Shown: positions 1-5,220, numbered from the stretch's first letter. The stretch: 10,523 nt of DNA from CAYIFC01 sp964362645 (GCA_964362645.1 CAYIFC010000020.1:1-10523); one strand, 5' to 3'. Notes: generated by a model not told the origin, from the letters alone. Program-made: numbers and translations.

Positions 1-138
1 CCCGCTAGCGTTAGTGAGTTTGGCTTGGTAGTTGAGTTGGTAGTTGGGGGCGGCGGAGGCGGGGGTGGGGAAAATACTTACAACAAACAACACTACCATG
101 CAAAAAACTCCCTTCCTCATAAAGGCCGCTAATTTCAT
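1..138 (-). CDS. Exported protein with N-terminal NYQ motif, 5' part only
   Basis: Reading down from the ATG at 138-136 gives 46 codons with no stop, and the gene runs off the window edge. The N-terminus is a textbook signal peptide: basic start (MKLAAFMRKG), hydrophobic core (VFCMVVLFVVSIF), then TPASA|AP, an AxA-type signal peptidase I site near residues 32-35. The mature protein begins PNYQLNYQAKLTNASG. An NYQxxLTxxSG opening is, from memory, common on large secreted or surface proteins of Patescibacteria. A second in-frame ATG at 120 is possible, but the one at 138 lies about 11 nt from the predicted transcription start and gives the better basic region. There is no Shine-Dalgarno sequence. 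The protein would be exported by the Sec system, whose motor is encoded just upstream. Its function cannot be told from this fragment. Confidence 0.75.
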   Translation of the reverse strand, partial: MKLAAFMRKGVFCMVVLFVVSIFPTPASAAPNYQLNYQAKLTNASG

Positions 139-156
139 AACTATTTAATTAACTAA

Positions 157-165
157 ATTATAGCA
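157..165 (-). promoter_or_regulatory. Extended -10 promoter (TGC-TATAAT) of the exported-protein gene
   Basis: On the minus strand this reads TGCTATAAT, a perfect -10 hexamer (157-162) with an extended TGn element. Transcription would start near 150, leaving a leader of about 11 nt before the ATG at 138. No good -35 is visible because the upstream bases are the secA terminator stem, consistent with an extended -10 promoter that needs no -35. Confidence 0.6.
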
Positions 166-194
166 AAAAACCGGCTTTTCTCTGCCGGTTTTTT
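165..194. terminator. Bidirectional Rho-independent terminator after secA
   Basis: AAAAAACCGGC (165-175) and GCCGGTTTTTT (184-194) form an 11-bp stem with an 8-nt loop. The T tract on the minus strand makes this the secA terminator, about 30 nt after its stop. The sequence is symmetric, so it could also stop plus-strand transcription. The minus-strand T tract ends two bases before the next -10 box. Confidence 0.85.
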
Positions 195-225
195 AGCTAA
201 AAATGGGGATAAAAATAACTAGAAA

Positions 226-2709
226 TTACTGACCATGGCATTTTTTGTACTTTTTACCACTACCACAGGGGCAAGGATCGTTACGGCTGACTTTGAGTCC
301 CTCGACTTCGCTCGGGACAACTTTCACACTTTCTTTAGGTGTGAAAGTCGGCGCCTTTTCCAAATGCGAGAGCATATCAACCGCCTGAATATCAATTTTA
401 CTCTTTAGTGTCCGATAAAGTAATAAACCCTCTTTTTGATACTCAACAAGGGGATCACGCTGACCGTAGGCGCGTAGACGAACACTATTCTTAAGATAAT
501 CCATACCCTCCAAATGTTCGAGCCAAAAGAGATCGATTGACTGGAGCAAGATCTGCCGAACCGTCCCCTGCCACACCTCTTCGCCCCACTCTGTCTTTTG
601 GTTGCCAACTTTTGCCAAGAAAGTTTTCTGCTCGTCTTCATCATCTGGGAAAACCTGCCTGCCGGCAGGCAGGGCACTAGTAGTAGCATCCGTTAGTTCG
701 GCGAGAAGTAGGTCGGCATCGCCAAACAAAATCTTTTGCCGGCGAGTATAAACAATCGTCCGCTGATGATTAAGGACGTTGTCGTACTCGAGAAGGTGTT
801 TGCGCACATCAAAGTTCATGCCTTCGATCTTGGCTTGGGCGCTCTCGATCGCTTTAGCCACGAGACGATTCTCGATCGGCTGATCTTCGGGCATACCCAT
901 GCGTTTAATCATCGCTTTGATTTTGTCGGAAGCAAAGACGCGAGCTAGCTGATCGTCGAGCGAAATAAAGAATTGGGTCGTACCAGGATCGCCCTGCCGA
1001 CCCGAACGACCACGAAGTTGGTTGTCGATCCTCCGTGCCTCATGACGCTCAGTGCCGAGCACAAATAGCCCACCAAGCGCTTTTACTTCTTCATATTCCT
1101 CGGGCGTCGCCAAAGCGCCGCCAAGTTTAATGTCGACACCGCGACCGGCCAAGTTGGTGGCGATAACCACGCTCCCCTTACGACCGGCTTGAGCGATGAT
1201 CTCGCCTTCTTGTTCGTTGTTTTTGGCATTCAAAAGACGGTGCGGCACACCTTCACGCGAGAGATAAGCCGCGACCTGCTCGTTCTTATCAATCGAGACC
1301 GTGCCCACGAGGACCGGCTGACCACGTTGATGCAACTCCTTAATCTTGCGACTAATCGCTTGGAGCTTGCCTTGATCGGTAATAAAAATTTGATCGGTCA
1401 GATCCTTACGCGCGCTCGTGCGATTAGTGGGAACAACCACCACATCTAGTCCGTAGACTTTGCGAAACTCTTCAGCCGAGGTTAGGGCCGTACCCGTCAT
1501 ACCAGCCAGTTTGCGATAAAGTTTAAAATAATTTTGGAGGGTGATACTGCCGTAGGTCCGCGTTTCTTGCTTAACGGCTACACCTTCTTTGGCTTCCACC
1601 GCCTGATGTAAGCCATCCGACCAACGACGACCGGGTTGCAAACGACCGGTAAACTCGTCAACAATTATGATTTCTCCATCTTTAACTACATACTCGCGAT
1701 CACGGATAAAAAGGGCCTTGGCCCGAGCCGCTGTTTCTAGTTGGTGAACATACACCACACCGCGCTCGGTATAGATGTTATCGATCCCAAGCAACTTCTC
1801 CGCCTTACTGATACCCTCTTCGGTCAAACTCACCGCTTTCATCTTCTCATCAATCGTATAATCAGCCGGCGCTTCAAGTTGCGCTCCAATTTTAGCGAAA
1901 GTTTTATAAAGACTGTCGGACTCGGCTACTGGCGCAGAAATAATAAGCGGTGTTCGGGCTTCGTCGATCAAAACTGAATCAACTTCGTCAACAATGGCAT
2001 AAGCGTAACGAGTATTAGCACCACCAATATTTTGGGCTACTTGTTCAGGTTTGTAAGAAAGATGGTCACGCAAATAGTCAAAACCAAATTCGTTATTTGT
2101 ACCGTAAGTAATATCGGCGGCATAAGCCTCGCGACGCGTAACTGGTTTTAAAAACTTGTCAACCACGTGGAAGGCGCCTTTCTGGTCGCGTTCGGTATCA
2201 ACTTCTTGATGTGCGGCGTCGTATAAATAAGACGACTGGTGATTGATGATGCCTACCGACAAACCAAGCGCATCATAAATTTGCCCCATCCACACCGCGT
2301 CACGGCGGGCTAAGTAGTCGTTGACGGTAACAACATGCACACCCTCTCCTTGGAGGGCATTGAGGTAGACAGGAAGAGTGGCCATCAAAGTCTTACCCTC
2401 GCCAGTTTTCATTTCAGCAATGCCACCCCTGTGGAGTACGACACCAGCCAAAAGCTGAACGTCAAAATGCCTCTGGCCAAGCGTGCGTCTGGATGCTTCT
2501 CGGACACAAGCAAAAGCCTCGGGCAAAATGTCATCTAGAATCTTACCTTCTAATAGTTGGGACTTAAAATACGTGGTTTTGGCTTTAAGTTCGTCATTTG
2601 ATAAAGCCTTAATTGCTGATTCAAGATCATTAATTTGTTTGACTATTGGCTCTAGGTGTGTGGTTGATCCGCCAACCTCTCGCGAAAAGATTTGTTTAAA
2701 CCAAGACAT
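226..2709 (-). CDS. secA: Protein translocase subunit SecA
   Basis: SecA is the ATPase motor that pushes unfolded preproteins through the SecYEG channel at the cytoplasmic membrane. The 827-residue product has Walker A GEGKT at residues 103-107, the DEVD box in VDEVDSVLIDEARTPL near 240, LAGMTGTA, ATNLAGRGVDIKLGG and the QLRGRSGRQGDPG motif of the second nucleotide-binding fold. The helical scaffold motif HLEGMDYL and a C-terminal zinc motif CPCGSGKKYKKCH follow. The family range is about 800-900 residues. The region between the scaffold's long helix and IDLFWLEHL is clearly shorter than in E. coli. It carries a palindrome-encoded LPAGRQ (about 679-686), and a repeat-encoded VPSEVEG (798-804) sits just before the zinc motif. 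The ATG at 2709 has no Shine-Dalgarno sequence. The gene lies between two terminators, so it is probably transcribed alone. Confidence 0.98.
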   Translation of the reverse strand: MSWFKQIFSREVGGSTTHLEPIVKQINDLESAIKALSNDELKAKTTYFKSQLLEGKILDDILPEAFACVREASRRTLGQRHFDVQLLAGVVLHRGGIAEMKTGEGKTLMATLPVYLNALQGEGVHVVTVNDYLARRDAVWMGQIYDALGLSVGIINHQSSYLYDAAHQEVDTERDQKGAFHVVDKFLKPVTRREAYAADITYGTNNEFGFDYLRDHLSYKPEQVAQNIGGANTRYAYAIVDEVDSVLIDEARTPLIISAPVAESDSLYKTFAKIGAQLEAPADYTIDEKMKAVSLTEEGISKAEKLLGIDNIYTERGVVYVHQLETAARAKALFIRDREYVVKDGEIIIVDEFTGRLQPGRRWSDGLHQAVEAKEGVAVKQETRTYGSITLQNYFKLYRKLAGMTGTALTSAEEFRKVYGLDVVVVPTNRTSARKDLTDQIFITDQGKLQAISRKIKELHQRGQPVLVGTVSIDKNEQVAAYLSREGVPHRLLNAKNNEQEGEIIAQAGRKGSVVIATNLAGRGVDIKLGGALATPEEYEEVKALGGLFVLGTERHEARRIDNQLRGRSGRQGDPGTTQFFISLDDQLARVFASDKIKAMIKRMGMPEDQPIENRLVAKAIESAQAKIEGMNFDVRKHLLEYDNVLNHQRTIVYTRRQKILFGDADLLLAELTDATTSALPAGRQVFPDDEDEQKTFLAKVGNQKTEWGEEVWQGTVRQILLQSIDLFWLEHLEGMDYLKNSVRLRAYGQRDPLVEYQKEGLLLYRTLKSKIDIQAVDMLSHLEKAPTFTPKESVKVVPSEVEGLKVSRNDPCPCGSGKKYKKCHGQ
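297..318 (-). repeat. Intragenic dispersed-repeat-like element encoding VPSEVEG
   Basis: The minus strand reads GTCCCGAGCGAAGTCGAGGG followed by AC. The ends GTCCC/GGGAC are inverted complements. It sits in frame in the linker before the SecA zinc motif. I recall near-identical sequences as dispersed repeats in many uncultured-bacterium assemblies, where they read as (P/L)SEVEG in proteins. There is only one copy in this window, so repeat status rests on recall. Confidence 0.5.
654..673. repeat. Perfect 20-nt palindrome inside secA (encodes LPAGRQ)
   Basis: CCTGCCTGCCGGCAGGCAGG is identical to its own reverse complement and contains nested CCTG/CAGG units. On the coding strand it reads through in frame as part of ALPAGRQV, in a poorly conserved acidic loop (followed by FPDDEDEQ). 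I recall LPAGRQ as a recurrent insertion peptide in Patescibacteria proteins. This is the only copy in the window. Confidence 0.65.
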
Positions 2710-2740
2710 TAGTTAGAGTCTACCACGCGCTAAGCGCAAA

Positions 2741-2771
2741 AAAAACTCCCCCGCCAAGCGGGGGAGTTTTT
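2741..2771. terminator. Bidirectional terminator between the basic peptide gene and secA
   Basis: ACTCCCCCGC (2745-2754) pairs with GCGGGGGAGT (2758-2767) around a CAA loop, flanked by A and T tracts that lengthen the stem. On the minus strand the hairpin is followed by a run of eight T, so it ends the peptide transcript about 20 nt after that stop codon and isolates secA from upstream transcription. Confidence 0.88.
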
Positions 2772-2790
2772 CGAAAACTTGTCGTAAAAA

Positions 2791-2871
2791 CTATTTGCGC
2801 TTCTTACCACCCTTTTTGCGCTTCGTAGTTTTCTTCGCAGATTTCTTGACTGCCTTTTTTTTCTTAGCCAT
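2791..2871 (-). CDS. 26-residue polycationic protein (Lys/Arg-rich)
   Basis: An ATG-to-TAG frame encodes a peptide starting MAKKKKAVKKSAKKTTKRKK and ending GGKKRK. Sixteen of its 26 residues are Lys or Arg, and none is acidic. No fold family is recognisable. The composition resembles histone H1-like tails or the basic extensions of ribosomal proteins, so nucleic-acid binding is the natural inference. It does not match L34 or Thx, as far as I can recall those sequences. The gene has its own extended -10 promoter (2940-2948), a 5' leader of about 60 nt and a strong terminator right after the stop, which argues that it is a real short gene and not chance. No Shine-Dalgarno sequence precedes the ATG. 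The low-complexity AAG/AAA codons mean chance cannot be fully excluded. Confidence 0.65.
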   Translation of the reverse strand: MAKKKKAVKKSAKKTTKRKKGGKKRK

Positions 2872-2939
2872 GTGTAAAATTTTTTGTTAGAAATTTTTAA
2901 TAAACCTTCGACCCCGTAATAGTCATCACTAGCGGTTTA

Positions 2940-2948
2940 ATTATAACA
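2940..2948 (-). promoter_or_regulatory. Extended -10 promoter (TGT-TATAAT) for the 26-residue peptide gene
   Basis: The minus strand reads TGTTATAAT: a perfect -10 (2940-2945) with the TGn extension. The expected start is near 2933. The -35 region is an A-rich tract without a TTGACA-like box. A second perfect TATAAT with a TGn extension in the same window (157-165) suggests this is a common promoter type for the organism. Confidence 0.55.
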
Positions 2949-2983
2949 AAATTTAATTTATTTTTTTTATTTTTTTGTGCAAG

Positions 2984-2992
2984 TGTGGATAA
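2984..2992 (-). promoter_or_regulatory. Single perfect DnaA-box sequence (TTATCCACA)
   Basis: The minus strand carries TTATCCACA, the consensus high-affinity DnaA box, in a very AT-rich intergenic tract (about 2940-3010) upstream of the peptide promoter. Only one perfect box is present, so this is not sufficient for an origin. It could be a DnaA-regulated promoter, a titration site or chance. Confidence 0.3.
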
Positions 2993-3002
2993 CTTATAAA
3001 AA

Positions 3003-3176
3003 TTATTTTATTTTCGGAGCGCGGAAACCAATCAACGAAATAATGATTGTACCCACAAGCGTCACTAGAAGAACATAATTGACATTGAGACCGTCTTTTT
3101 TAAGCACAATATAGGTGGTAGCGATCCAAATGATTGTCAGTGATAAGGCCGTCCAAGGGTATTTCGTAAGATATTT
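3003..3176 (-). CDS. Two-helix membrane ORF downstream of ubiB, no canonical start
   Basis: The frame continues directly after the UbiB TAA codon for 57 codons to a TAA. It encodes two hydrophobic segments (about residues 9-24 and 34-48 of the open frame) joined by a short polar loop (KKDGLNVN), ending IGFRAPKIK. It aligns without gaps over 48 residues to the small protein encoded just upstream of ubiB (13 identities, including YxWT, IWI and IGFR), so it is coding sequence under selection and not noise. There is no ATG, GTG or TTG in frame before the hydrophobic region. The first codons are AAA TAT CTT ACG. It may use a rare start (ATT, ATC, CTG), arise by read-through of the UbiB stop, or reflect an indel in the A-rich junction. 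C-terminal membrane hairpins occur in E. coli UbiB, so a detached or read-through anchor is a reasonable inference. Confidence 0.6.
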   Translation of the reverse strand, partial: KYLTKYPWTALSLTIIWIATTYIVLKKDGLNVNYVLLVTLVGTIIISLIGFRAPKIK

Positions 3177-4736
3177 TTATGATTTTAATAATTCGCGGAT
3201 TTCTTCGTATTGCTCGGCGTAGTGACAGATCAAATTGACCAGACGTTCTTTAGCAAACGATAACTGCTCCTTCTCTCGCCACTTCAACTCCCGCAGTTCT
3301 TCAAAACTTAAGTGAGAAGTGGAGTCAATTTTCTCCCCCAATGGCACCTGGTGGGTCCGGGCAATCACCTCTCGCTCAATTTCGCCCAAAGAATAGGTAG
3401 CGAAAAAGCGATTAAGCGCTCTCATAATATCAAAGTTGGGCGCCAGTCGTAAGGCCACCATTTCAGCAATCACTAAAGTCCGGAAAAAGATTACCACTTC
3501 GCTTGGCAGATAAATACTGTAATCACGCATCTTCAGAATCAGTTTAGAGAAAACGGCTGAAGAATGCCCGTGGTGGAAAGTACCCCCCTCGATCGCTTCG
3601 TACCATGGTTTAAGAATCTTTTCCAGATCAGTTCGCAAATTATCGATCATAATCTCTTCTAATTTATCGATAACTTTGGCGTAACGCAGAAAGGTTTCCT
3701 GCTCCTTCTTTTTAACCAGCTCTATCTCTTGCTCCACAGCCCGCTTAGTGAAAGCCAGAAAATATTTACTGGCAAAGTTTAAATCCTGATTTGAGAGACC
3801 GTAAATAATCCGCGCTAAATTGAGCCGACTTTCACCCACCTGACCAATTATCCCAAAATCAAAATAGCCCAAGAGGTTGTTTGGCGCAAAAAAAACGTTG
3901 GCTGGATGCGGATCAGCATGGAAAAAGCCGTCAATATAGTACTGACGCATCAGATCAAAAACAAAATAATAAGCCAACTCCTCAACATCAATCTGGTGGT
4001 TTTGTTTAAGCGTACCAGCCAAATCCTTATGATTCTCTAGCTCAACCAACAAATTATCGAGTGGAAAAATATCTATCAGGAATTCGCTCACCAGAACTCG
4101 TTTGGTTGAGTATTCGGCAAAGTAACGGGGAATTATCGTTCGGGGGTGCGCCGCGCTGTGCGCGTACAGTGCTTGGGCGTTGTGGAGTTCCTGCCGGAAA
4201 TCAAGCTCTTTCTTTGTCCACGACACAAACTCGCTTACAACGTCCTTAATCTGAAGCGAATCAAAGAGATGGAAAACACCGATCAACCAACCCAAGAAGG
4301 TCGCTAGAATAAAATCCAGTTCGAAAGTCTCGGCCACAGAGGGGCGCTGGATTTTAACCGCTACTTCCTCCCCGGTTTTCAATGTAGCTCGGTAAACTTG
4401 GGAGATTGAAGCCGAAGCGATCGCCTTTTCTTCAAATTTCGCAAAAAATTGTTTAGGGTTTTGACCCAATTCTTGTACAAAAACCTTCTCCATTTCCTCA
4501 AACGATAATTCTTTAACGTGCGACAGTAGGTGGAGTAACTCCTCCGCATAAGCTGGCGGCACAAGATCATGCCGGAGCGAAAGAATCTGCCCAAGCTTGA
4601 GGAAAGCCCCACCGGCAGACTCGAAAAACATCCGGAAGCGGACTTCCGGCTTAAGATCACGATGCCTGACCAGCCGAACGATTAACCCAACGACTGTGGT
4701 CAGCCGCTTAAAGAATGCGAAGATATTATGAAGCAT
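3177..4736 (-). CDS. ubiB: UbiB/AarF (ABC1/ADCK) family atypical kinase
   Basis: This 519-residue protein has the family hallmarks. KLGQ (47-50) is the KxGQ motif, SASISQV (108-114) stands in for the Ala-rich loop, K128 in VAVKIQRP is the nucleotide-binding Lys, and KELDFRQE (176-183) is the ExD motif. HADPHPAN (273-280; the usual form is DPHPGN) is the catalytic loop, and DFG (293-295) binds metal. In other bacteria such proteins support ubiquinone synthesis or lipid handling as membrane-associated ATPases. No quinone genes are nearby, so the substrate here is unknown. The ATG directly follows the TAA of the upstream two-helix protein with no gap and in the same frame, implying translational coupling. 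The body ends without the C-terminal membrane hairpin seen in E. coli UbiB. A matching hairpin is encoded after the stop. Confidence 0.93.
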   Translation of the reverse strand: MLHNIFAFFKRLTTVVGLIVRLVRHRDLKPEVRFRMFFESAGGAFLKLGQILSLRHDLVPPAYAEELLHLLSHVKELSFEEMEKVFVQELGQNPKQFFAKFEEKAIASASISQVYRATLKTGEEVAVKIQRPSVAETFELDFILATFLGWLIGVFHLFDSLQIKDVVSEFVSWTKKELDFRQELHNAQALYAHSAAHPRTIIPRYFAEYSTKRVLVSEFLIDIFPLDNLLVELENHKDLAGTLKQNHQIDVEELAYYFVFDLMRQYYIDGFFHADPHPANVFFAPNNLLGYFDFGIIGQVGESRLNLARIIYGLSNQDLNFASKYFLAFTKRAVEQEIELVKKKEQETFLRYAKVIDKLEEIMIDNLRTDLEKILKPWYEAIEGGTFHHGHSSAVFSKLILKMRDYSIYLPSEVVIFFRTLVIAEMVALRLAPNFDIMRALNRFFATYSLGEIEREVIARTHQVPLGEKIDSTSHLSFEELRELKWREKEQLSFAKERLVNLICHYAEQYEEIRELLKS

Positions 4737-4892
4737 TTATTTAGACCTAAACCCAATATATGACAAAACAACTGTGATTATCATTAAAAACAAAAAGAAC
4801 ACCTCTGGATCAGGCAATTTCGTCGAAACCATGAGGATTGAAGCCGAAATCCAGATAAAAAGGATGGCAATTGATGTCCAAGTGTAACGCAT
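4737..4892 (-). CDS. 51-residue two-helix membrane protein upstream of ubiB
   Basis: The preferred start is the ATG at 4892-4890, with AGGA (4903-4906) 10 nt upstream. A longer frame to a GTG at 4976 exists, but its extra residues are not hydrophobic and overlap an inverted repeat in the leader. The product starts MRYTWTSIAILFIWISASIL and has a first helix at about residues 6-23, a polar loop (STKLPDPE) and a second helix at about 30-46, ending IGFRSK. It is a homologue of the ORF directly after ubiB (ungapped 48-residue match, 13 identities). It abuts ubiB as TAA-ATG with no spacer. I do not recognise a named family. Paired small membrane hairpins around a membrane-associated kinase suggest a shared complex at the inner membrane, which is inference. 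Confidence 0.75.
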   Translation of the reverse strand: MRYTWTSIAILFIWISASILMVSTKLPDPEVFFLFLMIITVVLSYIGFRSK

Positions 4893-4916
4893 AAAATGTG
4901 CTTCCTGCCCAGGTGA

Positions 4917-4974
4917 GGCCAGCGAGTGCAAGCTCCAAAAACTAAATGTCTTTATATGAGTGCGATCGCTGGCC
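4917..4974 (-). promoter_or_regulatory. Inverted repeat in the leader of the ubiB cluster
   Basis: GGCCAGCGA (4917-4925) is the reverse complement of TCGCTGGCC (4966-4974), a 9-bp stem enclosing about 40 nt. It lies in the predicted 5' leader, between the transcription start near 4990 and the AGGA of the first gene. It could fold in the mRNA and influence translation, but no known riboswitch class is recognised. Confidence 0.3.
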
Positions 4975-4996
4975 ACAACAAGGCGCGAAGCCCTTT

Positions 4997-5026
4997 ATTA
5001 TATGCATAAATCGCCAGACACGTAAA
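4997..5026 (-). promoter_or_regulatory. Promoter of the ubiB cluster
   Basis: Minus-strand TTTACG (5021-5026), an 18-nt spacer, then a perfect TATAAT (4997-5002). The expected start is near 4990, about 100 nt before the ATG at 4892. The -35 overlaps the T tract of the preceding terminator hairpin. Confidence 0.5.
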
Positions 5027-5051
5027 ACCCCGCAGATCGCGGGGACTTACG
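5021..5051 (-). terminator. Terminator hairpin ending the candidate small RNA
   Basis: CCCCGC (5028-5033) pairs with GCGGGG (5039-5044). After a 2x2 internal loop, CGTAA (5021-5025) pairs with TTACG (5047-5051). On the minus strand the core hairpin is followed by TTTT, a modest but plausible Rho-independent terminator. Confidence 0.6.
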
Positions 5052-5108
5052 CAAGACATCTATACTTTAAGAGCGCACTCCGACTGTAACGTCGGAGCCC
5101 ACACTCAC
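5021..5108 (-). ncRNA. Candidate small non-coding RNA (about 88 nt)
   Basis: The stretch between the 237-residue gene's terminator and the ubiB cluster contains its own promoter (5115-5143) and terminator (5021-5051) but no credible ORF. Starting near 5108, the transcript would open with a long hairpin. Minus-strand GAGTGTG and TGCGCTC pair with three wobbles (5100-5106 with 5071-5077). After a 2-nt bulge, CTCCGAC/GTCGGAG forms a perfect 7-bp stem (5078-5084 with 5091-5097) closed by a 6-nt loop. A 19-nt unpaired linker (TTAAAGTATAGATGTCTTG) follows, then the terminator hairpin. This hairpin-linker-terminator layout is typical of bacterial trans-acting small RNAs. It does not resemble tRNA, SRP RNA, tmRNA or RNase P RNA. 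An alternative is a structured leader reading into the ubiB cluster. Confidence 0.42.
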
Positions 5109-5114
5109 CCCCCT

Positions 5115-5143
5115 AGCCTATCAGAAAGAAAGTCCCGTGTCAA
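5115..5143 (-). promoter_or_regulatory. Promoter with perfect -35 (TTGACA) for the candidate small RNA
   Basis: Minus-strand TTGACA (5138-5143), a 17-nt spacer, then TAGGCT (5115-5120) preceded by TGA, an extended -10 element. The -10 hexamer is weak (3 of 6), but the consensus -35, exact spacing and TGn support it. The predicted start near 5108 falls just before the first hairpin. Confidence 0.5.
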
Positions 5144-5160
5144 GGGTGCTGGGGATAACT

Positions 5161-5196
5161 AAAAAAGCCGCGCTAAGTATTGCTACCAAGCGCGGT
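5161..5196 (-). terminator. Rho-independent terminator of the glycan operon
   Basis: CCGCGCT (5168-5174) pairs with AGCGCGG (5189-5195), with a G-T pair extending it at 5167/5196. The hairpin is followed on the minus strand by six T (5166-5161). It lies 25 nt after the stop of the 237-residue gene. Confidence 0.88.
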
Positions 5197-5220
5197 GCTG
5201 TCTTGAAACGAGAACTCAAA

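Noticed and set aside
654..673. Palindrome as a CRISPR repeat or transposon end
   Set aside because: It is a single copy without spacers, target duplication or a transposase gene nearby.
736..2716. Several open plus-strand frames of 67-86 codons opposite secA
   Set aside because: They are antisense to conserved SecA sequence, have no ribosome sites and encode no recognisable protein. They are by-products of the secA codon pattern.
2897..2926. Nine-codon upstream ORF (MTITGSKVY) in the leader of the basic peptide gene
   Set aside because: It lacks a ribosome site and is short enough to be expected by chance.
2940..3010. Chromosome replication origin
   Set aside because: There is only one perfect DnaA box, no repeated boxes or unwinding-element array, and no dnaA, dnaN or rpmH nearby.
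4893..4976. Longer N-terminus for the protein upstream of ubiB (GTG at 4976)
   Set aside because: The extra residues are not similar to the homologous ORF after ubiB, which aligns only from the internal ATG, and AGGA supports that ATG.
4950..5061. 35-codon ORF beginning ATGTCTTGCGTA within the small RNA candidate
   Set aside because: It runs through the terminator hairpin and the ubiB promoter, has no Shine-Dalgarno sequence and no plausible protein features.
5021..5108. tRNA gene
   Set aside because: There is no cloverleaf, no TTCRA T-loop motif and no acceptor stem. The structure is two separate hairpins.
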